This document shows, piece after piece, positions 35,197 to 46,503 of a stretch of 57,994 bases of DNA. Every line of letters starts with the position of its first letter. Positions within the stretch are counted from its first letter, which is position 1. The translations under genes were made by a program, and so were the position numbers. Below the pieces are notes generated by a model. It made no database searches. It saw only the letters and a program-made list of their open reading frames with translations, and had not been told where the DNA came from. Source of the DNA: JBAXXL01 sp037127915 (lineage in GTDB: Bacteria > Bacteroidota > Ignavibacteria > Kapaibacteriales > UBA2268); contig JBAXXL010000025.1 of the NCBI GenBank assembly GCA_037127915.1, positions 1 to 57,994 of the forward strand, in the 5' to 3' direction.

Positions 35197-35268
35197 ATTT
35201 AATTACATCAATATTCAAATTCTAATTAATGGAATGAAAATTGAATAATACTATTCTTTAATAAGTTA

Positions 35269-36168
35269 ATGATAAAACTAATGAAAATAGCCGATGCACA
35301 TTGCGATACTTTAACAACGTTTCCTAACAAGCCATTTTTTGAAGAAACGGCTCATTGGAATGTTACCAAATTCAGAAAATCAGGTGGTGTTCTTCAATAT
35401 ATGGCAATTTTTACACCAGCGGAATATGCCGGTAGCGATGCCGCTAATTATGCATTACGCGCGGCAGGAAATCTGTATAAGAGTTTACCAAAAGAATGCA
35501 ATATTTTAACAAGTGCTGATGATTGGAATGATGAAAAGCTGAATATAGTGCTGACTTTGGAAGGTGCCAGCCCAATTATAAATTCAGTTGAAAATTTATA
35601 TGCTTTTTACCAATTAGGTGTGCGAACTATAACATTAACTCACAATCATAGAAATTTCCTCGCCGATGGTGTTGGTTCCAATTATGGATTGACTGAATTT
35701 GGTAGAATGATTATCGAAGAATGTGAAAAACTAAATATCATTATTGATGTTTCGCATCTAAGCGATAAAGGGTTTCAGGATGTAGCGGCTATTGCCAAAA
35801 AACCGTTTATGGCTTCACATTCAAATTGCCGGACATTGTGCGATATGCCTAGGAATCTTACAGATGACCAAATCAAAGTTATCGTTAGCAAAAAAGGATT
35901 TATTGGTTTAAATCTTTATACCAAATTTGTTTCGGATAGAGAGGATAATCTCACATTACAATTTTGCAAACATATTGAGCATTTTTTAAAATTTGGTGCT
36001 GAAGATATTTTAGGATTAGGTGCCGATTTAGATGGGATACCTGAAACGCCATTCATTGACTATGAGGGTATACAGCGCGTTTTAACCAATGTCCTCAGAC
36101 TAGATGAAAGCATTGTGGAAAAAATCATGAGTAAAAATCTAATAAATTTCACAATGTCATCAATTTAA
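35269..36168 (+). CDS. Membrane-dipeptidase-like peptidase M19
   Basis: A 299-residue zinc peptidase of the renal dipeptidase family, hydrolysing dipeptides, including D-amino-acid containing ones. The metal-binding HCD in IADAHCDTLTTFP, EGASPI, LTHNHRN, IDVSHLSD, ASHSNCR and LGLGADLDGI match family motifs. There is no signal peptide, so it is likely cytosolic. An ATG at 35281 (MKIADAHCDT) is an equally good start. The stop codon TAA is directly followed by the -33 of a promoter for the next gene. Confidence 0.9.
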   Translation: MIKLMKIADAHCDTLTTFPNKPFFEETAHWNVTKFRKSGGVLQYMAIFTPAEYAGSDAANYALRAAGNLYKSLPKECNILTSADDWNDEKLNIVLTLEGASPIINSVENLYAFYQLGVRTITLTHNHRNFLADGVGSNYGLTEFGRMIIEECEKLNIIIDVSHLSDKGFQDVAAIAKKPFMASHSNCRTLCDMPRNLTDDQIKVIVSKKGFIGLNLYTKFVSDREDNLTLQFCKHIEHFLKFGAEDILGLGADLDGIPETPFIDYEGIQRVLTNVLRLDESIVEKIMSKNLINFTMSSI

Positions 36169-36200
36169 TTTGTTTTATTTATGAATAATTCTTAATTTTG
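36169..36200 (+). promoter_or_regulatory. Promoter for the response-regulator operon
   Basis: TTTG at 36169-36172 and TAATTTTG at 36193-36200, with a 20-bp spacer, match the Bacteroidota -33/-7 consensus. The -33 begins immediately after the stop codon of the upstream gene. The start codon lies 32 bp after the -7. Confidence 0.6.
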
Positions 36201-36231
36201 AATAATAACTATAAAAGAAATAGGTAATAAA

Positions 36232-36711
36232 ATGCGTAAACCCCGCGTTCTAGTAGTTGATGATAATAAAATAACTACCAAGCTGTTAGGTAGATTTTTA
36301 GAAAGCACCGGATATATAGCTTTTGCGGCTTATGACGGAGTGGATTGTCTTGAAAAAGTCCAAGACTTTCAGCCTGATGCTATCGTTTTAGATGTAATGA
36401 TGCCTAGAATGGATGGATATGAGACAGCAAGAAATCTTAAGGCAAACCCTGCAACAAAACATATTCCTATAGTTATAACAACAGCTTTAAATGATATAAC
36501 AAATCAGTTAAAAGCTGTCGAATCGGGAGCAGATGATTTTCTAAGCAAACCGATTGAAGAAAAATTACTTATGGCAAAAATCAAAATCTTGACTAATTTA
36601 CACATTACCGAGACCAAACTCAGAGATGTAAATGATGTAATTACGAAAGAAAACCTAGAAAAAAATGGGTACGATTGGTTGATGACCCAAATAACTGAAA
36701 TATTAATTTAA
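36232..36711 (+). CDS. Single-domain response regulator (CheY-like)
   Basis: A 159-residue receiver domain with a short tail. D10-D11, phosphoacceptor D54 in IVLDVMMPRMDGYE, a TTA segment at 83-85 and K106 in FLSKPIEE are in place. No DNA-binding output domain is attached; the last 30 residues are polar and uncharacterised. It starts a three-gene run with a lipoprotein (9 bp downstream) and a GT9 glycosyltransferase, so phosphorylation may act through protein-protein contact. The cognate kinase is unknown; 27371-29311 is a candidate. Confidence 0.93.
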   Translation: MRKPRVLVVDDNKITTKLLGRFLESTGYIAFAAYDGVDCLEKVQDFQPDAIVLDVMMPRMDGYETARNLKANPATKHIPIVITTALNDITNQLKAVESGADDFLSKPIEEKLLMAKIKILTNLHITETKLRDVNDVITKENLEKNGYDWLMTQITEILI

Positions 36712-36720
36712 GGTGATAGT

Positions 36721-37347
36721 ATGAAAAAAATAACTGTTGTCTATGTGGCTCTGGTTTTTGCAGTATTAGCAATCACTTCCTGCCAGTTTTTGAAAGACGT
36801 AGCAACTACTGTGAACAATTTGCAAAGATTAAAGTATAAAATAAATAATGTCAACAATTTCACAATGGGTGGAATGGACATATCGAATAAAAAAACAGTT
36901 TCCGATTTCTCTGTAACAGACGGTCTAAAGCTGGCAATGGCATTAAAAAGCGGACAACTTCCGACTACATTTACTATAAACGTAGATGCAATGAATCCAA
37001 ATGATGGTACAAATAGCACTATACAAACTGCCGCAACTATTTCTTCCTTACCATGGGATTTATATATTGATAACAAATTGATTGTTAGTGGTAATATAAG
37101 CAAAGAAATTTCTGTTCCGGGAACTGGTAAAAGTGTAACAATTCCATTACAAGTTAATGTTGATTTAGTCCAGTTATATAAAAACGAAGGTGTAGATAAA
37201 ATAATGAATGTAGCTTTGGCATTGGGTGGTAAAAATAAATCAGCGGCTAATATAAAAATTATTACACAACCATCAGTTAGAACTGCTATTGGCGTAATAC
37301 AATATCCGAGTAAAATTACAATTGTTGATAAGTCTTGGTCTGAATAA
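36721..37347 (+). CDS. LEA-type-2-like lipoprotein
   Basis: A 208-residue lipoprotein with lipobox ITSC (Cys21). The mature part, about 37-205, has alternating beta-strand pattern with LKYKINNVNNFTMGGMDI, PTTFTINVDAMNPND, LPWDLYIDNKLIVSGNI and IPLQVNVDL, which resembles LEA14-like/WHy beta-sandwich proteins. Function is unknown. It sits in an operon with a response regulator upstream and a glycosyltransferase 2 bp downstream. Confidence 0.65.
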   Translation: MKKITVVYVALVFAVLAITSCQFLKDVATTVNNLQRLKYKINNVNNFTMGGMDISNKKTVSDFSVTDGLKLAMALKSGQLPTTFTINVDAMNPNDGTNSTIQTAATISSLPWDLYIDNKLIVSGNISKEISVPGTGKSVTIPLQVNVDLVQLYKNEGVDKIMNVALALGGKNKSAANIKIITQPSVRTAIGVIQYPSKITIVDKSWSE

Positions 37348-37349
37348 GT

Positions 37350-38471
37350 ATGGCTAAAAAGCTCAGCGTTGAAATGAAAATTAAAAAATTCATAACGTGG
37401 GTGATTTATTCCGGTAAATCACCCGTTGTTATAGATAAACCTTACGAATACATTCCCATAACTGATGATTCCAAAATACTTTTTTTGAGACAAGATAGGA
37501 TTGGTGATGTAATAGTATCTACTCCAACTTTTAAACTTATTAAAAAGAAATACCCTAATCTGAAAATGGATATACTATTGGGTGAGAAGAATATATCTAC
37601 CCAAAATGCTTTAAATAATTACTTTAATCATATTTATTTTTATAAAAAGGATATTTCTGAAATTTTTAAATTAATCAGAACCTTAAGGAAAACAGAATAT
37701 ACTGCAGTAGTTGATTTACTCGCTCGTACATCTTTGACGTCTGCTATTTTTTTACGGCTCTTGAAAGCCAAAAATAAAATCGGAATAAACGAAGTTGATA
37801 ACGTCAACACATATTCCCTAGTTATTAATGATGTTAATAAATCAACTCAGCATATCATCGAACGTACTGCATCAATTCTTCGAGCTTTTAACATAAACCC
37901 AGAAGTTGAAAATTTGGAATTAGAGTATAAATTATCGGACGAAATTATTCAGAAAGTCAAATCTAATGCCGCAATAGATAAAACCATTTTTACTCTTGGA
38001 ATTAATTTGTCCGGTTCTCGCAGAAGCCGTTTTTGGGGTGCGCAAAACAATATCGATTTCATTAATCAAATAGTAAGCAAATACAACGACATAGAGGTAC
38101 TTCTTTTTGCAACACCTGATTATTATGATATAGTTGAGACCATCTCCTCTCAAACAACCAAAGCACGTTTAGTTAAAACCGCCAGCTTAGATGAATACGC
38201 GGCGGCCATAAGTTTATGCGATGGACTATTAACACCCGACACCTCTGCAGTACAGTATTCAGCGGCATTTAAAGTACCTTGTATAGCATTGTATAACAAC
38301 TATAGGTATAACTCAGAAGAAATGCCGTGGTTCCCATACAAAGCCGAGCAGTATTCAATCGAAGGAACTTCTGATTTCATGGATGATATCCCTGTGGAAA
38401 CCGTTATCGAACGATTTGAACTAGTTTATAATGATTATTTATCAGCGAAAAGCAAATCACCGAATTCGTAA
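37350..38471 (+). CDS. Glycosyltransferase family 9 (heptosyltransferase-like)
   Basis: A 373-residue GT-B enzyme. The N-terminal signature KILFLRQDRIGDVIVSTPTFKLI and the C-terminal nucleotide-sugar region (LDEYAAAISLCDGLLTPDTSAVQYSAAFKVPCIALY) are typical of the LPS heptosyltransferase group. It probably adds a sugar to lipopolysaccharide or another surface glycan. It is the third gene of the operon starting at 36232. Its 3' end overlaps the 3' end of dapB by 37 bp on the opposite strand. Confidence 0.9.
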   Translation: MAKKLSVEMKIKKFITWVIYSGKSPVVIDKPYEYIPITDDSKILFLRQDRIGDVIVSTPTFKLIKKKYPNLKMDILLGEKNISTQNALNNYFNHIYFYKKDISEIFKLIRTLRKTEYTAVVDLLARTSLTSAIFLRLLKAKNKIGINEVDNVNTYSLVINDVNKSTQHIIERTASILRAFNINPEVENLELEYKLSDEIIQKVKSNAAIDKTIFTLGINLSGSRRSRFWGAQNNIDFINQIVSKYNDIEVLLFATPDYYDIVETISSQTTKARLVKTASLDEYAAAISLCDGLLTPDTSAVQYSAAFKVPCIALYNNYRYNSEEMPWFPYKAEQYSIEGTSDFMDDIPVETVIERFELVYNDYLSAKSKSPNS

Positions 38472-39163
38472 AATCCTTTATTCCCATTAATTAATTCTAC
38501 AGCTTGTAATGCTCCCAGCGCAAGCCCGCTTCTGTTTTTTGCTCTGTGTGTCAGTTCAATCGTATCGGCTATGGAATCAAAATATACCATATGAGTGCCT
38601 GTGATTTCACCACCTCGGGTAGAGCTAACGTGCAAGGTATTGGGCGATATTTGCCCTTCAATTTTATCGCTCACAATTTCTTTTTTTGCGTCAATATTAT
38701 GCAATAATATTTCAGCTAATGATATTGCTGTTCCGCTTGGACTGTCAATTTTGCGTTTATGGTGGAGTTCGTGGAGCATAACGTCGTATTCCGAAAAGCC
38801 ATTGAAATTCTTTGCGGCAGATTCCACTATTTTAAAAAACAGGCGCATACCAATGGAAAAATTAGATGCATAAACAAACCCCACTTGATTTGTCTGTACA
38901 ATTTCTTTGACGTAATCAATTTTATCGTACCATCCGGTAGTGCCGCAAACGATACTTTTTCCCATTTCTGCTAAAGTACGTATATTATCTAAAACAGCGG
39001 TGGGCGTTGAGAACTCAATTGCCGTATCGAAATCATATACCTGTGATTTATCCAATGGTGCATTTATATCAAATATACTGCTAATCATTATCTTTTCGGT
39101 TGGACAGAGCCGCTCTATTTCTTTACCCATCGCTCCATAACCAACAAGTGCCAAATTAATCAT
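38435..39163 (-). CDS. dapB: 4-hydroxy-tetrahydrodipicolinate reductase
   Basis: A 242-residue NAD(P)H-dependent enzyme of lysine/DAP synthesis. The Rossmann loop GYGAMGKEI, the CGTTGW motif and the active-site HELHHKRKIDSPSGTA (catalytic His/Lys and substrate Ser/Gly/Thr) are all seen. It is about 20-30 residues shorter than the E. coli enzyme, as is common in Bacteroidota. No dapA is adjacent; dapD lies at 16644-17471. Confidence 0.95.
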   Translation of the reverse strand: MINLALVGYGAMGKEIERLCPTEKIMISSIFDINAPLDKSQVYDFDTAIEFSTPTAVLDNIRTLAEMGKSIVCGTTGWYDKIDYVKEIVQTNQVGFVYASNFSIGMRLFFKIVESAAKNFNGFSEYDVMLHELHHKRKIDSPSGTAISLAEILLHNIDAKKEIVSDKIEGQISPNTLHVSSTRGGEITGTHMVYFDSIADTIELTHRAKNRSGLALGALQAVELINGNKGFYEFGDLLFADK

Positions 39164-39197
39164 ATAATTACCTCATATTAACATTCTAACTTTTCCT

Positions 39198-42453
<3,256 letters not shown>

Positions 42454-42519
42454 ATATCTATTTATTTTGAATTTATTTGTAATTTTACTTGACGTTTATA
42501 CCAATTTAAAATTTTTATT

Positions 42520-42984
42520 ATGACAAGTTCAAATCTCTACCACTCGCCTATTGGCGATATATATATACACGCAGAAAACGATAAAGTTACTCGTGTGGAA
42601 TTTATTGATGATGAATACTGGAATTTCAGCGTAAACCCAGGCAAATTAACCGATGAGGTCTGTAATCAATTAGCTGAATATTTCGCAGGAAATCGTCGGA
42701 CTTTTGATTTACCTTTACAATTGGAAGGAACTGATTTCCGAAAAAAGGTATGGGAGGAACTTTGTAATATCCCTTATGGGGAAAAAGTAAGCTACCAAGA
42801 TATTGCCCATAAGGTAAACTGTGAAAACGGATGGCGAGCTGTTGGAAATGCCAATCATTATAATCCGATTGTAATAATAGTTCCTTGTCACAGAGTTGTA
42901 AAAACGGATGGTTCTATGGGTGGATATGGCGGCGGAATTTGGAGAAAAGAATTTTTATTACGTCTGGAAGGACTTTTAAAATAA
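42520..42984 (+). CDS. ogt: Methylated-DNA-protein-cysteine S-methyltransferase
   Basis: A 154-residue suicidal DNA-repair protein that transfers methyl groups from O6-methylguanine to its own cysteine. The active site IIVPCHRVV (Cys123) and the preceding FRKKVWEELCNIPYGEKVSYQDIA and RAVGNANHYNPI are canonical. Length suits the short Ogt form without an Ada regulatory domain. It is divergent from the barrel protein gene. Confidence 0.95.
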   Translation: MTSSNLYHSPIGDIYIHAENDKVTRVEFIDDEYWNFSVNPGKLTDEVCNQLAEYFAGNRRTFDLPLQLEGTDFRKKVWEELCNIPYGEKVSYQDIAHKVNCENGWRAVGNANHYNPIVIIVPCHRVVKTDGSMGGYGGGIWRKEFLLRLEGLLK

Positions 42985-43151
42985 GAGTTAATAAAATATT
43001 TGTTTTTAATTCTGTGCAATTTTTAAGTTCTATTATCGTTATTTGTTTAAAGTAATTTCAATTTATGTATATCAATATTTTACAGATAGAATAAAATTCG
43101 TTAAATTTGAAGTTAGAAAAATGACAAATTATTAATTTTCCATGCAAGAAA

Positions 43152-43445
43152 ATGTTAAATGATATAATTAATTATGGTGTAAGAGTAGTAATAATCTTAG
43201 TGGGAATATTATTTGCTTCCGGAGTTTTGACAGGTAGCGATAATAATCCAATGCTTAGAATAATCGGTATCATTGCCATATTATTCGGTTTATATAGGAT
43301 TATTATGTACCGCCGTAATAAAGTAAAGTATAATAATTTCAATAAAGGTCAGAAAGATTCCAAAACTGATAAATTTTATTATGATGATTTCGAAGCTGAC
43401 GACGCGGTTGAAGTCAAATCAGATGATTCCGATGATGATAATTAA
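43152..43445 (+). CDS. Small membrane protein with acidic tail
   Basis: A 97-residue protein with two hydrophobic helices (about 10-30 and 36-53), a basic patch RRNKVKYNNFNKGQK and a strongly acidic C-terminus (YDDFEADDAVEVKSDDSDDDN). No family recognised. It precedes the PstS-like lipoprotein gene by 20 bp, which is followed by a TPR gene after 27 bp, so the three probably form an operon. Confidence 0.72.
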   Translation: MLNDIINYGVRVVIILVGILFASGVLTGSDNNPMLRIIGIIAILFGLYRIIMYRRNKVKYNNFNKGQKDSKTDKFYYDDFEADDAVEVKSDDSDDDN

Positions 43446-43465
43446 TCAATAAATTAAGGTTTGAT

Positions 43466-44368
43466 ATGAAAAAACTAGTACTTATAATAATACTTTTTTC
43501 GTCAATTATACTTTTGCCATCTTGCACAAAAGAAAAAGTTGAGCAAAACGTAAATATCGGCAAGTTAGAAGTATATTGCGATGTCAATTTATATCCTTTG
43601 TTGAAAGTACCATTCGAACTTTATACAAAGACTTATCCGGATATAAAGTTTACATATAAATTGGTTAGTGCTCGCGAAGCTATGCGCTTACTACTTAGTG
43701 GGAATGCAAAAGCTGTAATAGTTGCTCGTGATTACTTAAAGGATGAAGATTCATTGATGAAGGCATTCAAAGTAGAACGAACAAAAATCAATTTCGCTAA
43801 AGACGGGCTTGTATTCTTTACTAATACGGATTTTCCTGTTGATTCTATGAACGTAAAGCAAATTCATTTATGGTTAACAGATAAAAACTACAGCTTAACT
43901 AAGCAATTCCCAAATTTGACCTTCGAACCTGAATTAGTCACAACCGATTTAAATTCTGCAGTATATGCGAATTTTGCACGACTTGCGGCAGAAAACGGTA
44001 AAATAGTAAGAAAAATTAAAATGCTTCCAGATATGGATCAAGTTAAAAACTATGTCAAGAATAACCCGCAAGCTATTGGCGTTGGTTTCCTTTGGAACGT
44101 TTATGAGAATCCAGATTTTTCCTCAATCAGATTGGGATATTTCCATAATGACGGAAAACGCGAAATGCCTCAAATAGTTCATCCAAGCTGGGTGGTAATG
44201 GATCGCTATCCTTATATCGCCCAATTTTACGTTTACGTAACTGCCGATATGAATGATTTGCCTAATTATTTCGCAACTTTTATAAAGACAAATGAAGAAG
44301 TTCAAAAATATATTTTTTCAAAGGGTGTTGTTCCAGAACACGCCAAAATCAATCTTCTAATGCAATAA
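43466..44368 (+). CDS. PstS-like periplasmic-binding lipoprotein
   Basis: A 300-residue lipoprotein with lipobox LPSC (Cys20). The mature domain starts LEVYCDVNLYPLLKVPFELYTKTYPDI and continues with AMRLLLSGNAKAVIVARDY and GLVFFTNTDFPVDSMNVKQIHLWL, the PBP-like pattern of the phosphate ABC-transporter substrate-binding family. No permease or ATPase genes are adjacent, so transport is doubtful; it may be a sensor or, with the TPR neighbour, an energy-transducing accessory protein. Second gene of a three-gene cluster. Confidence 0.8.
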   Translation: MKKLVLIIILFSSIILLPSCTKEKVEQNVNIGKLEVYCDVNLYPLLKVPFELYTKTYPDIKFTYKLVSAREAMRLLLSGNAKAVIVARDYLKDEDSLMKAFKVERTKINFAKDGLVFFTNTDFPVDSMNVKQIHLWLTDKNYSLTKQFPNLTFEPELVTTDLNSAVYANFARLAAENGKIVRKIKMLPDMDQVKNYVKNNPQAIGVGFLWNVYENPDFSSIRLGYFHNDGKREMPQIVHPSWVVMDRYPYIAQFYVYVTADMNDLPNYFATFIKTNEEVQKYIFSKGVVPEHAKINLLMQ

Positions 44369-44395
44369 CTAATTATAAATAAAATAAGGTGTAAA

Positions 44396-46162
44396 ATGAA
44401 AAAAATACTTATCTTGGCAATTGCCATACTCTTCTCCACGGCTTCAATGTTTGCTCAATCAGCAAAAGAAAACGTAATTAATAATTATAAAGAAAAGAAT
44501 TTCGAGGATGCCGCAAAATACATAGAGGAAGCAGTAGCGCAAGATTCTAAAGACCGCGATCTTTTAGTCATAAGCGGTGACGTTTATTTTGAATTGGAAA
44601 ATTACAATTCAGCAATCAATATGTATAACCAAGCATTAAAAATCAAATCGAATGATTGGGAAATTCTAAGTAAATTAGCCGAATCATATTCACTAAAAAA
44701 AGAACACCAAAAAGCATTCGAGTATTATAATAAAGCAATCGAAAAAGTTAAAGAAAACAGCAAAGAATATTACACATTAAAATTAAATTATGCAAATGCT
44801 TTAATTCGTGGTGACTCATTGAAAACCGCTGAACTAATCATAACTCAAGTAAAATCCAAAAACTCTAAAAACCCGGATGCTTATGTTATGTTGGGTAATT
44901 TATATTTTGCTAAGCAAATTTACGTTTTAGCTGAAAACAATTACAAAGAAGCAATAGCAATCGACGCTTCAAATCTTTCTGCTCGTGCTAATTTAGCAGA
45001 ATCTTACTATTGGTTAGGAAATGCTGAAAATGATAGCGCATTAAGAAATACGTATTATGGAAGATGTTTAACAGAATATAATTCAGTTACAACATCAGAT
45101 CCAAAAAATGCAAAAGCTTGGCTACGTCAAGGTAAGATTTTATTTGCCTCAGGAAGATACGACGATGCCGCTTCGGCTATGAATAAATATATCAGATTAC
45201 GCCCTTCCGATTTAGACGGACGTTGGATACTTGGTAAATCAATGTTCGAAATTAATAGATGTGATTCTGCCGCCATTAATTTAGAAATGGTAGCATCTCA
45301 AATTGATTCCTTAGCTGATCAAGCTAATTTGATGTTGGCTCAATGTAATTTCGAAAGCAAAAACTACGCAAAATCAATTGAGAAATATACACCTTTATAT
45401 AATAAAGGCGTTTTAAATACTATGGATCAACGCCGTTTAGGTCAATGCTATTTTATGAGTGGTGATACGTTAAAAGCATTCGAATTATGGACAACTATTA
45501 TTAATTTAGATCCGCAAGCAGAAGCTAATTGCAAATTAATGAATAATATAGTAAAATTGATGACGAGAATGCAATTGCGGACACGAGCTATCGAAATGGG
45601 TGAAAAGTGGTTAGCTAACTCTACTTGCGACCCCGCCGATAAAGCCAACATACTATTTATAATGGGTAATAATTATATAACTTTAGCTACAATTAAAGAT
45701 TCAGTACCAGCATTAAAATTAGAATACGCTACTAAGTCACTTCCTTATTTAAAAGAATCCAATAAATTAGATCCTGCAAATATCTACACATATTTATATC
45801 TTGGTGATGCTTATGTGAAATTGGATAGTGTTCCGAAAGGAATTGAATATTATCAATCGGGTATTGCCAAAGCTAAATCCGATACAGCAAAATATGGTAG
45901 ACAATTAACAGCTTCGTATCAAAAAACATGCGGATTATACTTAAAAGATAAAAAATACACTGAATTAAAGAAATTAGCTCAAGAATGGACAGTGGACCAA
46001 CCAAATTCAGAATGGAGCTGGTTCTACCTAGCCATTGCTTATCACAGTTTAGAAAACGTGGCAGAAGCTAAAAAGTATTACAAAAAAGTATTGGCAATTA
46101 ATCCAAATAATCAACTTGCTCGAAAACAAATAACAGCTCTTGACGCCAATAGCGGTGAATAA
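44396..46162 (+). CDS. Secreted TPR-repeat protein
   Basis: A 588-residue exported protein: signal peptide (about 1-20, ending SMFAQ) and TPR units throughout, e.g. DLLVISGDVYFELENYNSAI, PDAYVMLGNLYFAKQIYVLA, AKAWLRQGKILFASGRYDDA and SWFYLAIAYHSLENVAEAKK. There is no other domain. It probably scaffolds a periplasmic assembly. It is the last gene of the cluster starting at 43152 and is followed by an intrinsic terminator. Confidence 0.87.
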   Translation: MKKILILAIAILFSTASMFAQSAKENVINNYKEKNFEDAAKYIEEAVAQDSKDRDLLVISGDVYFELENYNSAINMYNQALKIKSNDWEILSKLAESYSLKKEHQKAFEYYNKAIEKVKENSKEYYTLKLNYANALIRGDSLKTAELIITQVKSKNSKNPDAYVMLGNLYFAKQIYVLAENNYKEAIAIDASNLSARANLAESYYWLGNAENDSALRNTYYGRCLTEYNSVTTSDPKNAKAWLRQGKILFASGRYDDAASAMNKYIRLRPSDLDGRWILGKSMFEINRCDSAAINLEMVASQIDSLADQANLMLAQCNFESKNYAKSIEKYTPLYNKGVLNTMDQRRLGQCYFMSGDTLKAFELWTTIINLDPQAEANCKLMNNIVKLMTRMQLRTRAIEMGEKWLANSTCDPADKANILFIMGNNYITLATIKDSVPALKLEYATKSLPYLKESNKLDPANIYTYLYLGDAYVKLDSVPKGIEYYQSGIAKAKSDTAKYGRQLTASYQKTCGLYLKDKKYTELKKLAQEWTVDQPNSEWSWFYLAIAYHSLENVAEAKKYYKKVLAINPNNQLARKQITALDANSGE

Positions 46163-46190
46163 ACTGTTGATGTAAAAGTTTTAAAAATCC

Positions 46191-46226
46191 ATCAACCCAA
46201 TGCTTATGCGCTGGGTTGATTTTTTT
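46191..46226 (+). terminator. Intrinsic terminator
   Basis: ATCAACCCA and TGGGTTGAT form a 9-bp stem around a 12-base loop, followed by TTTTTT, 28 bp after the TPR gene stop. Confidence 0.85.
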
Positions 46227-46235
46227 ATGCTCAAG

Positions 46236-46367
46236 TGGGGCTGTCATATAACTAAAAATTATCCAATATTTAGCAATTAGTGATAATTGAACCAGCAATA
46301 TATCAATGGCTTGGTGGGATATGCATCCTTGTTTGTCGTTAATAATATGAGTTGTGAAACAGCCTCA
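46236..46367. mobile_element. MITE-like element, subfamily 1 (copy b, inverted)
   Basis: A non-coding 132-bp element with imperfect terminal repeats TGGGGCTGTC...ATAACT and AGTTGTGAAACAGCCTCA. Its reverse complement aligns with 11789-11927 through the interior (CAAGGATGCATATCCCACCA against CAAGGATGCTTATCCCACCA, CATTGATATAT in both). It sits in the 341-bp gap before the T9SS propeller gene, between a terminator and a promoter. No other feature is seen there. Confidence 0.78.
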
Positions 46368-46426
46368 GTAGCATTATTACTGAAAAATCATTGTTCATTC
46401 AAATTCTACAAAGTACCCTCGGAAAT

Positions 46427-46457
46427 ATTGCAAAGTCAAAAAGTTTAATTATATTTG
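46427..46457 (+). promoter_or_regulatory. Probable promoter for the T9SS propeller gene
   Basis: ATTG at 46427-46430 (one mismatch to TTTG), a 19-bp spacer and TATATTTG at 46450-46457 fit the Bacteroidota consensus, 47 bp before the start codon. Confidence 0.5.
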
Positions 46458-46503
46458 AAAATTGAAATTATAAATAAATTTAACTATTCCATTGGGCAAG
46501 CAA